64,000 bases of DNA from Paenibacillus gyeongsangnamensis (GTDB lineage: Bacteria; Bacillota; Bacilli; Paenibacillales; NBRC-103111). The notes beneath the pieces were generated by a model that did no database searches, was not told where the DNA came from, and was given only the letters and a program-made list of their open reading frames with translations. The DNA lies in NCBI RefSeq assembly GCF_027533625.1, contig NZ_JAQAGZ010000002.1, positions 186,001-250,000 of the forward strand. The letters are read 5' to 3'. Each line of letters starts with the position of its first letter. Within the stretch, counting starts at the first letter, position 1. Positions 9,913 to 19,042 of this stretch are shown in pieces. The translations under genes and the position numbers were made by a program.

Positions 9913-10751
9913 TATCCAAGATCGAGAACGATGCCTGTCTTGTCATCCGATATTTTCAGCCTTGGATACTTCGAACAGTCCGGGTCGCCTTGCTCCATTC
10001 GAACCAAATTGGCAACGTAGGTGTCGAGGCTTTGGCTGTCAATGTCAGCAAGCATCTTTGTCCACGTTTCGTCCGGATTTACGTCAGCCAAGCAGTGAAA
10101 CAAGCCATCCGTTATGGCATATAGCCTCGTCAGCCTTGCGCGGCTAAGACGGCCCGCTTCCAGGTAACGGCTTAGTCCCGGTTCGCCGTTCAGTACGGCA
10201 TAACCTTCGCAGGTATTCGCTTTTCTCCTATTTTCACAGAGCGTAGGATATACATATTCACGGATTTTTGCCGGATCCGTTATTCCCTGGACTATCGCTT
10301 CCCTGCGCTTTTGCAGCGTAATCCGGTCGGCATGCGCCACTTGGTCATGCGTTACCCGTCTATATGTTCCGTCCATGTATTTGGCAAACAGCATGCAATC
10401 CCCAGCCTGGACAAAATCGATGTAAGTATCATTCACCCGGAATAATACAAAAGCAGCGCTCCACAATTGCCGTTTATCGGCGATATCGACTCCCGCCTCC
10501 AGCATGCTTTTGCGGAGCGTATCGTTCGCCTGGGTGACCACCTCCTCCAAACGGGCGGCTAACGGGACCTGTTGAAATGTTGAGGCCAATATATGTGCTG
10601 CAATATAACCGCCTGTATGCCCGGATGCATTACGGTAGTCCGTTAGTGATGTTGCTCCGTCCGCTACGCCGTAGACGTTGTCCTTACTATTTACGATCAG
10701 GGCGTCCTCGTTCAAGCATCCGCTCCCTTGCACAGAACAAACCTGTATCAT
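9912..10751 (-). CDS. PP2C-type serine/threonine phosphatase
   Basis: Cytoplasmic metal-dependent protein phosphatase-like protein, 279 residues. Metal-binding motifs are visible in order: NEDAL at about residue 14, GVADGATSL at about 28, AGDCMLF mid-protein, TDGLFHC near 210 and SDDKTGIVL at the end. These are the motif Asp residues expected for the two-metal site, so it is probably active. Its target is unknown. GGAG lies 9 nt before the ATG. It is 16 nt downstream of the frameshifted DUF218 gene and overlaps the ROK relic by one base. Confidence 0.8.
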   Translation of the reverse strand: MIQVCSVQGSGCLNEDALIVNSKDNVYGVADGATSLTDYRNASGHTGGYIAAHILASTFQQVPLAARLEEVVTQANDTLRKSMLEAGVDIADKRQLWSAAFVLFRVNDTYIDFVQAGDCMLFAKYMDGTYRRVTHDQVAHADRITLQKRREAIVQGITDPAKIREYVYPTLCENRRKANTCEGYAVLNGEPGLSRYLEAGRLSRARLTRLYAITDGLFHCLADVNPDETWTKMLADIDSQSLDTYVANLVRMEQGDPDCSKYPRLKISDDKTGIVLDLG

Positions 10752-10767
10752 TCAAACCAGCTCCATT

Positions 10768-11339
10768 CTATGGATTGCTCAGTTCCTTAATCACCTTATG
10801 CGTGGTACGGAAAGCTTTCAGTTCATGCAGCGTCCGGTAGCCTTGCTTCCTTACAGCTTGAAAACTTCGATCGGCATAATATAAAGCGGAATATCCGATT
10901 GCATTTGCTATATACCGAATTCTTCGAATGTGAAACGAGTTGGAGATGAGCATGCAAGTTTTGAACCCATGAAACTCCATTATTTTTTTGCAGTTGTAAA
11001 TATTTTGAATCGTATCCATGGCCTCTTGATCCAGAAGGATTGTTCCTCTTGAACGCCGTTTCGTACCAAGTAATCTTTCATGATAACCGCTTCCGACCTT
11101 GCGGAAGAGACCGCTCCGCCGGTTAATATAATTTTTTCAAAAGGATGCGAACGATACAGCTCCAGTGCTACCAACAACCTTTCCTCCAATAGCGGGTGGA
11201 TTCGGTCATTGTCACATTGAAAGCCAAGGACGATCATCACGTCCGCCCCTTCCTTCCGCAAAGGCGCCGTATGGATCCAGAGCATAAACAGAAAAAGCAG
11301 AACCGTGAGGCCTATTACGAGATAAATCAGTAAAGTCAT
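10768..11339 (-). pseudogene. DUF218 (YdcF/SanA-like) protein with a one-base frameshift
   Basis: Membrane-anchored DUF218 protein: one N-terminal helix (MTLLIYLVIGLTVLLFLFML), then ADVMIVLGFQ, HPLLEERLLVALELY and KIILTGGAVSSARSEA, which are family hallmarks. Near 11031-11036 the frame breaks; restoring one T changes QSFWIKRPW into QSFLDQEAMDTIQNI and continues into KTCMLISNSFHIRRI, the family's C-terminal half. A single-base deletion, real or technical, therefore splits the gene. ATG 11339 follows AGGA at 9 nt. The family is thought to act in envelope metabolism. Confidence 0.7.
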
Positions 11340-11373
11340 ACAGCAACATCCTATCAAAGAATAATAAGAAAAA

Positions 11374-12576
11374 CTAGCCTTTTACTCCGGAAGTCATCGT
11401 TCCTTCAATAATGTACCTTTGGTTAAACAAGTAGACCACGATCAGCGGCAGAATCGTAATGACGGAACCGGCGAGAAGCAAGTTCCAATTTGTGCTGTAC
11501 TCCGATTGAAATTGAGACAGCCCCAGCGTCAGCGTCCGAAGACCGGGTGATTGAATATAAAGCACCGGACGAAGCACTTCGTTCCAGTTGTTCATGAAGG
11601 CGATAATGAACAGCGTAGCCAGTGACGGCTTCGCCAACGGGAGAAATACACTCCCGTAGACCCGGTATGGAGAGCAACCGTCGATTATGGCCGCTTCTTC
11701 CAGGCTGGCAGGGACGCTTAAGAAAAATTCGCGCAGCATAAATGTTCCGAACGCTCCTGCCAGCAGAGACGGAACGATGAGCGGCGCATAGGTGTTAAGC
11801 CAGCCGAGCTTGGAGAAGAGCAGAAATTCGGGGATGATCGTCACCTCCATCGGAATCATCAAGGTCGCAACGAGCAGCGAGAAGATCCAGCTTTTTCCCG
11901 GAAAGGACATTCGCGCAAACGCAAATGCGGCAAGCGAACAGGTAAGAAGCTGTCCAAGAGACGCCGTCGTCGAAATCAATGCGCTGTTCCCCAAATAACG
12001 GAGAAAAATTCGGAAATGGACGAAAGCGTTCTGGTATATAAAATACGATAGCGTCGTTGTAGCCTGATAAGGCCCTCCCTTGGTCATCGCATAGGTGATG
12101 TCGAACGTATGAAACGATTCGATGATCGTGATGATCACTACGAAAAAGATCGTCGGTGTAAGCATCGGTATGGTCACGAAAAAAAACGACATAACCGGGC
12201 CTGCACCATCCATCTTCGCGGCTTCCTTCAAATCACCCGGTATATGCCCGACCTTGCGGATATTATCTATAGCAAACGAACCATCCACCCACATCGCCGC
12301 TTTGCCGAGCGGGAACACATCCTCCTGCTTGATTCCTTTCATTTCCTTCGGCGTCGGGGAAACTTTATACTTCACGGTAAGATCTATCAAAAACTTGAGC
12401 GTTTCCTTGCCGTTTTCATTGACGGCAAACTGGGTCTTGTCCGGATTCAGAATGTCGCCGTCATTTTGATACAGCCAAGGCTCAATTTGCGCATAGCGTC
12501 CGAACAACCAGAAGCCCCATTGATCCGTCTTGCCGTCGCCGTTCGTATCCAGCGTCAGCTTCTTGGCCGCATTCAT
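11374..12576 (-). pseudogene. In-frame chimera of sugar-binding protein, MalF-type and MalG-type permease pieces
   Basis: One uninterrupted 400-codon frame holds parts of three genes of an ABC sugar importer. Residues 1-110 are internal sequence of a family-1 binding protein (TLDTNGDGKTDQWGFWLFG, GKAAMWVDGSFAIDNIRK). Residues 111-189 are the C-terminal part of a MalF/UgpA permease, including its EAA loop (IPGDLKEAAKMDGAG) and AMTKGGPYQATTTLSYFIYQ. Residues 190-400 are a MalG/UgpE permease without its N terminus (EEAAIIDGCSPYRVYGSVFLPLAKP, ending GTMTSGVKG). Junctions lie near 12246 and 12009. No start codon signal, no signal peptide; not a functional transporter by itself. Confidence 0.8.
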
Positions 12577-12589
12577 TCCAATGAAGAAA

Positions 12590-12851
12590 CATCGGTCATG
12601 TTCTTGTTACACTCATGGCCGGTTCGTTTGCTGCATGCCGTGGCTAGGCAGAGCCTCGATATCGCCACGGATATCGAGGCCTCCCATGAATCTCCTCGCG
12701 GTCCCGTCGATCACAGCCATCCCGCACATGCCGTGATGCCGCTTCGTCCAGTGCGGGTTACCCCTTCATGCAGGTTGTTGTTGAACGACCAGATGCTGAG
12801 ATAAGGATCGACGGTAACCAATGGTACTGCAGGCGGTCTTAACGCTGTCAA
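12590..12851 (-). pseudogene. N-terminal fragment of a glutaminase-A-like (DUF4965) gene
   Basis: Starting at TTG 12851, with GGAGG 8 nt upstream, the frame reads LRPPAVPLVTVDPYLSIWSF, the characteristic opening of the GtaA/DUF4965 family (fungal glutaminase A-like secreted or cytoplasmic proteins). At a G4 tract near 12771 the frame slips and the next frame continues as NPHWTKRHHGMCGMAVIDG and ARRFMGG. Similarity ends after roughly 80 residues with stop codons, just before the binding-protein piece of the chimera. It is the 20-nt-downstream neighbour of the GH2 gene, so it was once part of that operon. Confidence 0.6.
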
Positions 12852-12870
12852 TAGGTTTACCTCCGCAGGA

Positions 12871-14631
12871 TTAGGCCAGGTTAATGGCTCTAATGGCTTT
12901 CAAATCGACCTTCGGCTTTCTGTCTTCCGTGAGAAGGCCGTTGATTTCCTGCTGTACATCGGTCGTCTGGGTATAGCAGTAGCCGCAAACATAAGGGACA
13001 TCCTTGATCGCTTGCGTAATATCCTTGTATCGCTTCAGGAACGCCTCTTCCGTAGGGACCATGCTGCCGTAGCCCCATCCCTTGTCGGCTTTGAATGCGA
13101 TGCCTCCGTATTCGCTGATAATAATAGGCTGCCCTTTATATTCATGGCCTTGGGCAAAAGCCAGCTTGTGCTTGCTGAACGAACGCTCGTTGTTTACAAT
13201 CGGTCCCTTTTCCTTATAGCGCACCGCAAATTGTTCACCGAATTCTTCATAGTCGTGCAGCGTGAGGATGTCGGAAACGGTGTGCTCCCATCCGTCATTT
13301 ACGACGACCGGCCTTGTCTCGTCCAATGCTTTGGTCAAATGATAAATCGTTTCGGTAAAAGCCTGCTGCTTCCGTTCGGTGTAAATCTGCGGAACCCCCC
13401 ACGATTCGTTGAACGGAACCCACGTAATAATACACGGATGGTTATAATGCTGACAGACAATGTCGGACCACTCCTGGGTAAACTGATGTACCGCCTGATC
13501 CGAAAATTCATAAGATGCCGCCATTTCAGACCAAACGAGCAGCCCCTTCCGGTCACACCAATATAAAAATCTTGCGTCCTCGATTTTTTGGTGCTTTCTT
13601 ACGCCGTTAAAGCCCATCTCGAGCGTCTTATCGATATCCTCGATGATCGCTTCTTCAGATGGCGGGGTCAGGAGGCTATCCGGCCAGTAGCCCTGATCGA
13701 GCAGCAGCCGTTGGTACAGCGGCCGGTTATTTAAATAAATGAAGCCGTTTTCGATGGAAATTTTCCGCATGCCGAAATACGAATGGACCCGGTCCACCAG
13801 TGTACTGCCGTCGTACAAAGTAAGTTCGACATCGTACAGGTTCGGTTGGCCCGGCTGCCAGAGCATCACTCTCCATTCATGAATGTCACTCGCAATGTCA
13901 AGGCTCAGGCTGATCCGTTCCCGATCCACAAGCGACGACACCTGCTTCACAGGCTTCCCTTGAAACGTAATCGCGGTTTCCACGCGAAGATTTCGTCCGG
14001 ATGCGCCGTCCACTTGATACTCGAATTTAACCGAGCGGCTATCGATGTCCGGCGTTATTTTCACATGGCGGATGCTGGCGTCGTTCATAAATTCGAGCCA
14101 TACCGTTTGCCAGATCCCGGTCGTCTGCGTGTACCAGCAGCCGAAATTTTCATTCTTCCATCTCTGTTTGCCTCGAGGTTGGAAGCAGCTGATGCTGTCC
14201 TCCGCTTTGACGACAATGCTTTGCTCGCTATGAATATCGTGAAGCGAATCCGTGATATCAAAGGAAAATGCGGCATACCCGCCTGTATGCTGTCCGACAA
14301 AACGGCCGTTTACCCAAACCTTAGTCACATAATCCGAAGCCTGAAAATGAAGAATCACCCGCTTGCCCTCATACCGGGCTGGAAGCTTCGGCTTTTTCTG
14401 ATACCACACGCCCGCATGGTGCGTTTCCTCCCCGATGCCGCTCGCTTTGCTTTCATAGCTGAAAGGGACGATGATTTTACGATCCAGGACCGATCCGTCA
14501 TACCACATCTGCGATTCGCCGACATTGCCGTCATCGAAACGGAAATCCCATTCCCCATTCAAGTTCATCCATTCGTCTCTTACATATTGCGGTCTTGGAT
14601 ATTCCTGCCGAACCGCTTCCGTATTTGCCAT
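12871..14631 (-). CDS. Glycoside hydrolase family 2 (beta-glucuronidase/galactosidase-like)
   Basis: Cytoplasmic GH2 beta-glycosidase, 586 residues, without a signal peptide. Order of domains: jelly-roll sugar-binding domain (LNGEWDFRFDDG at about 24-35, VWVNGRFVGQHTGGYAAFSFDIT), immunoglobulin-like domain, and a TIM barrel. The acid/base Glu is in FNESWG at about residue 408 and the nucleophile Glu in ISEYGG at about 506. At under 600 residues it belongs to the short glucuronidase-like group; substrate specificity cannot be assigned. GGAG precedes the ATG by 9 nt. It lies 17 nt downstream of the permease gene and so presumably cleaves the imported glycoside. Confidence 0.88.
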   Translation of the reverse strand: MANTEAVRQEYPRPQYVRDEWMNLNGEWDFRFDDGNVGESQMWYDGSVLDRKIIVPFSYESKASGIGEETHHAGVWYQKKPKLPARYEGKRVILHFQASDYVTKVWVNGRFVGQHTGGYAAFSFDITDSLHDIHSEQSIVVKAEDSISCFQPRGKQRWKNENFGCWYTQTTGIWQTVWLEFMNDASIRHVKITPDIDSRSVKFEYQVDGASGRNLRVETAITFQGKPVKQVSSLVDRERISLSLDIASDIHEWRVMLWQPGQPNLYDVELTLYDGSTLVDRVHSYFGMRKISIENGFIYLNNRPLYQRLLLDQGYWPDSLLTPPSEEAIIEDIDKTLEMGFNGVRKHQKIEDARFLYWCDRKGLLVWSEMAASYEFSDQAVHQFTQEWSDIVCQHYNHPCIITWVPFNESWGVPQIYTERKQQAFTETIYHLTKALDETRPVVVNDGWEHTVSDILTLHDYEEFGEQFAVRYKEKGPIVNNERSFSKHKLAFAQGHEYKGQPIIISEYGGIAFKADKGWGYGSMVPTEEAFLKRYKDITQAIKDVPYVCGYCYTQTTDVQQEINGLLTEDRKPKVDLKAIRAINLA

Positions 14632-14648
14632 TTTTCTTTTCTCCTCTC

Positions 14649-15473
14649 TTATCCTTTAATTCCTGTAAAGCTGATGCCTTGGACAATTTGTTTCTCAAAA
14701 ATCATAAAGGTTACGATCACCGGTATGGATGCAATCGCATTGACCGTCATCGGCGTTACATAGTCCACCGTGTAGTTGGACAGCAGCGTAGGAATGCCAA
14801 CGGGAAGCGTGAAAAGCTCCTCGCTTGTGATGGACAAGTAAGGCCATAAAAAATTGTTCCATGATCCGATAAAGGTAAAAATCGCAATCGACGCCAGCGC
14901 CGGCTTCGCAAGCGGTACGACGATCGTGCTGTAAATCCGGAACAAGCCGCATCCGTCCATTTCCGCGCTTTCAATGACTTCTTTGGGTACGCCGTCGAAG
15001 AAGCTTTTTAATATGACGACCCCAAGCGGCGCTGCAATCCCCGGTAAAATAATGCCCATATAGCTGTCCAGCAAATCCATGTCTTTGACTACCGCATATA
15101 AAGGAATGATGGTCGCTTCCCCGGGGATCATCAGTCCGGCAATGAAAAACAAAAAGATAGCGTTCTTGTAGGAAAAACGAATCTTTGAGACGGCGAATGC
15201 GGCTAAGGAGGTGAACAAGACGGTCAGCACGGTTTTCACGACCGCAATGAACAGACTGTTCCACATCCACCGGAGCATGGGTGTTTTACTCAGCACGTTG
15301 GCGTAATTAATGAACGTATACGGCGGAAGAAACCAATCGATCAACGTTTTGATGGGGGTTCCCTCCGTTTTCACAGAGACGAACAGCATCCATATCACCG
15401 GGATTAAAAAGCTTACGGCCACGGCGAAGGCCAGGACCAAGCGAACGGTTCTTATCACAGCGGCAGAATTCAC
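14649..15473 (-). CDS. Sugar ABC transporter permease (MalG/UgpE type)
   Basis: Second integral-membrane subunit of a CUT1-type ABC importer, 274 residues, six predicted helices. The EAA loop that docks on the ATPase is visible as VIESAEMDGCGLFRIYSTIVVPLAKP, and the protein ends QIVQGISFTGIKG, the usual C terminus of this subunit. It starts at a GTG with AGGAG 6 nt before it and begins on the base next to the stop of the other permease, so the two are translationally linked. No ATPase gene is encoded here; a shared MsmX-type ATPase is likely (family knowledge). Confidence 0.9.
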   Translation of the reverse strand: MNSAAVIRTVRLVLAFAVAVSFLIPVIWMLFVSVKTEGTPIKTLIDWFLPPYTFINYANVLSKTPMLRWMWNSLFIAVVKTVLTVLFTSLAAFAVSKIRFSYKNAIFLFFIAGLMIPGEATIIPLYAVVKDMDLLDSYMGIILPGIAAPLGVVILKSFFDGVPKEVIESAEMDGCGLFRIYSTIVVPLAKPALASIAIFTFIGSWNNFLWPYLSITSEELFTLPVGIPTLLSNYTVDYVTPMTVNAIASIPVIVTFMIFEKQIVQGISFTGIKG

Positions 15474-16349
15474 CTAGATCTCCTCCTTCGGTTTAAATTT
15501 GAGCTGGAAGAAGGCGAGCACGAGTAAAATGATGAACAAAGCATAGGACATGGCCGCTGCATAGCCTAAATCATTGTTTTTGAACCCCGTTTCATAAATG
15601 TATTGGATGACCGGCCTTGTTTTCGTTCCGGGTCCCCCTTTGGTGATCAGCCAAATTTGGGCGAATACTTTGTAGGAAGCGATCACCTGCAGGAGCAAAA
15701 TGACGCGGGTAACGGGCCCGAGAAGCGGCAGAGTCACGTACCGGAACATCTGACCGTCCGTTGCCCCGTCCATTTTTCCCGCATCATACAAATAATCCGG
15801 AATGTCCTGCAGGGAGGCCAAAAATAAAATCATATTAAAGCCGACCGTCCACCATAAGGTAACGCCGATAATGGAGACCCATGCGAGCGTATTGTCCGCC
15901 AGCCAGAAAGGCTCGGCCTGAATTCCGGCAAGATGAAGAAAAGAATTGATAAAGCCCGTATACGGCCGCAGCATGAAAATCCCCAAGAAGGAAATGACAG
16001 ATACGGACAGGATGCTCGGAAGAAAAAAGCTTCCTCTGAAAAAGGTGCGAAATTTCGTTTTCATGTTGGCGAACAGCGCTAAAATCAAAGCCAGCACGAT
16101 CATGCCCGGAGTGGATAAGACAACGAAAAGCGTCGTATTCCACAGCGCCAGCCAAAATTGCGGATCCTTGATCATGGCGGCGTAATTGGCCAATCCCACA
16201 AAATCCATCTGCTTGATCAGCGTCCATTGGTAAAGACTCATTTGAAGCCCTTTGAGCATAGGGTAGACCGTGAATAAAACATACACTAGGAAAAAAGGAA
16301 GAAGAAAAGGTACGGCCTTGACATTCCCGCTCCACTTCCTGATCTTCAT
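15474..16349 (-). CDS. Sugar ABC transporter permease (MalF/UgpA type)
   Basis: First integral-membrane subunit of the same importer, 291 residues, with six predicted helices starting AVPFLLPFFLVYVLFTVYP. The EAA loop reads IPDYLYDAGKMDGATDGQMF. It is the middle gene of binding protein, MalF-type, MalG-type, GH2 on the minus strand. GAGGGG lies a few bases upstream of the ATG. Confidence 0.9.
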   Translation of the reverse strand: MKIRKWSGNVKAVPFLLPFFLVYVLFTVYPMLKGLQMSLYQWTLIKQMDFVGLANYAAMIKDPQFWLALWNTTLFVVLSTPGMIVLALILALFANMKTKFRTFFRGSFFLPSILSVSVISFLGIFMLRPYTGFINSFLHLAGIQAEPFWLADNTLAWVSIIGVTLWWTVGFNMILFLASLQDIPDYLYDAGKMDGATDGQMFRYVTLPLLGPVTRVILLLQVIASYKVFAQIWLITKGGPGTKTRPVIQYIYETGFKNNDLGYAAAMSYALFIILLVLAFFQLKFKPKEEI

Positions 16350-16432
16350 TGCAACACCCCTCTACGTTATCCGGATAAAGCCCGGAAACAGTCTCCGCCC
16401 CCGGGCCTTTCGGAGCAAGGTTCAAAAGGTTA

Positions 16433-17737
16433 TTACTTAATGACGGTCTTTACTTCCTCCATCATTTTCTTAAAGGCCTCTTCCGTAGGAACGCTATTGT
16501 TCCAGATGGTATCCAGGTTCCGTATGATGACGGTTTTGATCGGCCAGTTGTAAGCTGACTGTTTAGCAAAAGCAACGGTGTTGGCAACGGAAACGTAATC
16601 GCTTCGATAAGGAAGCTTTTTGAATTCCGGATCTTCAATCACCTTGGTTTTCGACGGGATATGTCCGGCCTTAGCCCACACTTGGCCGTTATCGGCGATA
16701 TAATTCATGAAGGCCAGCGCGGCCTTTTGTTTCTTGGGATCAGCCTTCTTTTGAGTCGGCAGGATCAGCGTATGAGAATCTCCCCAGGTCGCCTGCTTAT
16801 CGAAAAATTTCGGGATCGGCATCGCACCGAATTCCAAATCCTTCGTTTGCTCCATCGTTCCTGTGTTCCATACGCCGGACATGAAGAACCCTGCATTCCC
16901 TGCCTGGAATACCTTCGTGAAATCCTCCAGGTTTAATGGAATGACTTGCTGCTTATGATATAAATCCTTTATGTAATTGGCTGCTTTAACGGCTTTTTCC
17001 ATATCGATTGAAGGTGTTTTCAAATCGTCGGCAATCACGTCCTTCCCGCCGAGTTGATGATACAGCGCCCACCAGAGGCGGAACGGATCGTCTCCCTTGC
17101 TCGGGAAAGCGAAGGCCATTTGCTGATTGTTTTGAAGGCTGGACTTCAGCTTCACGGCAAAGTCCACAAACCCTTGTGCGGATTGCTCCATGATCGGTTT
17201 GCCGCTGCCGTCAAGCAAACCGGCTTGCTTCAACATTTTTTTGTTATAGAAGAAGATGAAAGGGTGCGTATCGATCGGAACCGCGTAATGCTTCCCGTTC
17301 ATAATCGTAGAGTTTAATATATTCTGGTTGAAGGAGCTCCAATCCAGGTTTTCCGTTTTGGCCACCGGATCCAGCTCAGTGACGACGCCTTGTTTGATTA
17401 ATTCAGGAAGCTTGGAGGAATGGGATACACCAATATCGGGTCCGTTGCCGGAGGCTACGCCCGTCATTAGCTTGGTGTAATACTCTGCCCACTCCAGCTT
17501 CACGTTCTTCACTTGAATATTAGGATTGGCTTTGTTGAAGGAATCGATCATTTGCTGCATGAAATCTCCGTCACCGCCGCTAAATAGGGACCAGAAAACA
17601 AGATCAATCTTCTCGTTCGACGACTGCCCTTTGTCCCCATCGCCGGTCTTCGTGCCGGATGAGTTCCCGCTCGAACATGCGGTAAGGGCAGAGAAAGCAA
17701 GAACAGCGGATAAAAACAATGAAAGCCTTTTCGCCAA
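16433..17737 (-). CDS. Sugar-binding lipoprotein (family 1, UgpB-like)
   Basis: Extracellular substrate-binding subunit, 434 residues, of the importer encoded just downstream. The signal peptide ends in a lipobox, ALTACSSG, with the lipidated Cys at about residue 21. The family-1 pattern VFWSLFSGGDGDFMQQMIDSF follows, then the mid-protein YAVPIDTHPFIFFYNKKML. First gene of the operon; its upstream region holds a 16-bp direct repeat and the regulator gene. Confidence 0.9.
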   Translation of the reverse strand: MAKRLSLFLSAVLAFSALTACSSGNSSGTKTGDGDKGQSSNEKIDLVFWSLFSGGDGDFMQQMIDSFNKANPNIQVKNVKLEWAEYYTKLMTGVASGNGPDIGVSHSSKLPELIKQGVVTELDPVAKTENLDWSSFNQNILNSTIMNGKHYAVPIDTHPFIFFYNKKMLKQAGLLDGSGKPIMEQSAQGFVDFAVKLKSSLQNNQQMAFAFPSKGDDPFRLWWALYHQLGGKDVIADDLKTPSIDMEKAVKAANYIKDLYHKQQVIPLNLEDFTKVFQAGNAGFFMSGVWNTGTMEQTKDLEFGAMPIPKFFDKQATWGDSHTLILPTQKKADPKKQKAALAFMNYIADNGQVWAKAGHIPSKTKVIEDPEFKKLPYRSDYVSVANTVAFAKQSAYNWPIKTVIIRNLDTIWNNSVPTEEAFKKMMEEVKTVIK

Positions 17738-17791
17738 TTTTTACACTCCCCTTCAAAGTGAATTTCCATAAGCTAAACAAACATCATATTT

Positions 17792-17807
17792 GTTTTATTA
17801 CAATATT
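17792..17807 (-). promoter_or_regulatory. Direct repeat copy 1 upstream of the sugar operon (possible operator)
   Basis: GTTTTATTACAATATT occurs here and again, identical, at 17908-17923, in the AT-rich 250-base region before the binding-protein gene. The spacing between copies is 116 bases, which fits about eleven helical turns. Binding by the adjacent ArsR-like regulator is inference. Confidence 0.45.
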
Positions 17808-17907
17808 TATGTAGATTATGATAGAAAAATACTTTAAATTATGGAATATGGCAATTATTATTTTAAATAATTTTGGTATTAAAGCGATTATATTAACGCA
17901 TTCAGAT

Positions 17908-17923
17908 GTTTTATTACAATATT
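17908..17923 (-). promoter_or_regulatory. Direct repeat copy 2 upstream of the sugar operon (possible operator)
   Basis: Second exact copy of the 16-base sequence, 25 bases before the regulator's terminator. The pair is the only clear repeated motif in this control region. Confidence 0.45.
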
Positions 17924-17947
17924 ATTGCAACAAATGGCTTTTTAGCC

Positions 17948-17980
17948 CAAAAAAGAGACTGCCTCAGGCAATCTCCCCCA
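17948..17980 (-). terminator. Intrinsic terminator of the ArsR-like regulator gene
   Basis: On the minus strand GAGATTGCCT and GGCAGTCTC form a stem around a short loop, followed by TTTTTT. It begins within 10 bases of the regulator's stop codon. Confidence 0.8.
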
Positions 17981-17987
17981 TATCACG

Positions 17988-18911
17988 TTAATCACTATAG
18001 CAAATGGTCATTTTAATATCCTGATCGAAGTCGCCGAATTCTTTTCCAAACAAGTTGACTCCGCCTTTATGAACGGCATCCGATTTAATCCCAATTTTAA
18101 AACTAATAAAATCGGCACCCGATATATTCAGGTCCACGAGGGTTACATCGGAAATAGGAACGTCATCTACGGAAGATTTGGACCGATCGACTTTCCATGT
18201 CTTCAACATGCCGAATTGCGTGCTGTTCTCAGGCCACCAAGCCGGGTTGAGCCGCCCTTTCCTGCCACCGAAATCCCCCGGACACATCCAGGTGCCGATT
18301 TCCGTATCATTGACACAGACCGTAATGTCCGACGGCCAGTCATTATCGTACCTGGGGGCTTCGGAGCAAAGCTCCAAGCTGAACTGCAGGGACTCGATTT
18401 CGGCTTTATTGAAGGCTCCAAGCGGAAATTTATATTCAACATACCCTTTTCGAAACCAGATGAGCTGCGCTGTGATTCGATTGGGTTGAAAGAAGCTGGA
18501 CGGATGGTCCTCAGGAATAATCATCTGAGAGGTGTTTGCCATGCCGCAAGTCGGATGTACCTCGCAATCGACAAAATGTCCGACAGGCATGTCGATTTCG
18601 AACTTATTTTTGTTACCTTGAGCATGGGTCTCGGGATTTAAAGCCATGAGCACATCGTCAAAGTTTCTGCTGCATACTTTCATCACTCCCCTGACGCCGG
18701 GATGCAATTCAGTGAGTATAAGCCCGGATTTTTCCAATATCCGAATATTGGAAGCCGCTGTAGAGACCGGGATATTCAATGCTTCGGCTATTTCGATGAT
18801 ATTCATATTTCTGTTGTTCAGCAGCTGAAGAATATGGATCCGTACCTCTGATGACAAAGCGTGAGCTACCTTTGCCAGTTCTTCCGGCTTATGAATGGAT
18901 AATTTGAGCAT
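17988..18911 (-). CDS. ArsR-type helix-turn-helix regulator with a large C-terminal domain
   Basis: DNA-binding protein of about 307 residues. The N-terminal third is a winged helix of the ArsR type (KVAHALSSEVRIHILQLLNN, NIIEIAEALNIPVSTAASNIRILEKSGLI). The remaining 200 residues are predicted beta-rich, with motifs such as RKGYVEYKFPLGAF, DITVCVNDTEIGTW and GVNLFGKEFGDF, and look like a ligand-binding or jelly-roll module; no catalytic residues are evident. ATG 18911 is chosen because GGAGG lies 5 nt upstream. It is codirectional with and directly upstream of the sugar operon, so it is its likely regulator, perhaps sensing the sugar. Confidence 0.75.
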   Translation of the reverse strand: MLKLSIHKPEELAKVAHALSSEVRIHILQLLNNRNMNIIEIAEALNIPVSTAASNIRILEKSGLILTELHPGVRGVMKVCSRNFDDVLMALNPETHAQGNKNKFEIDMPVGHFVDCEVHPTCGMANTSQMIIPEDHPSSFFQPNRITAQLIWFRKGYVEYKFPLGAFNKAEIESLQFSLELCSEAPRYDNDWPSDITVCVNDTEIGTWMCPGDFGGRKGRLNPAWWPENSTQFGMLKTWKVDRSKSSVDDVPISDVTLVDLNISGADFISFKIGIKSDAVHKGGVNLFGKEFGDFDQDIKMTICYSD

Positions 18912-19042
18912 GATCGCCTCCAAAACAATCGTGGCTTGCGCTTGTAAGAATTATATTAATTTTACTTGTAACCCATGCGCTTGTCCATGTTCATTCAAAC
19001 CCGCTTCGGTTTTGAGGCAAATATTGGTACTAATGAAAATAA

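Noticed and set aside
13783..14763. 326-codon plus-strand frame over the GH2 gene
   Set aside because: Shadow of GH2, with an Arg/His-rich composition and no family motif.
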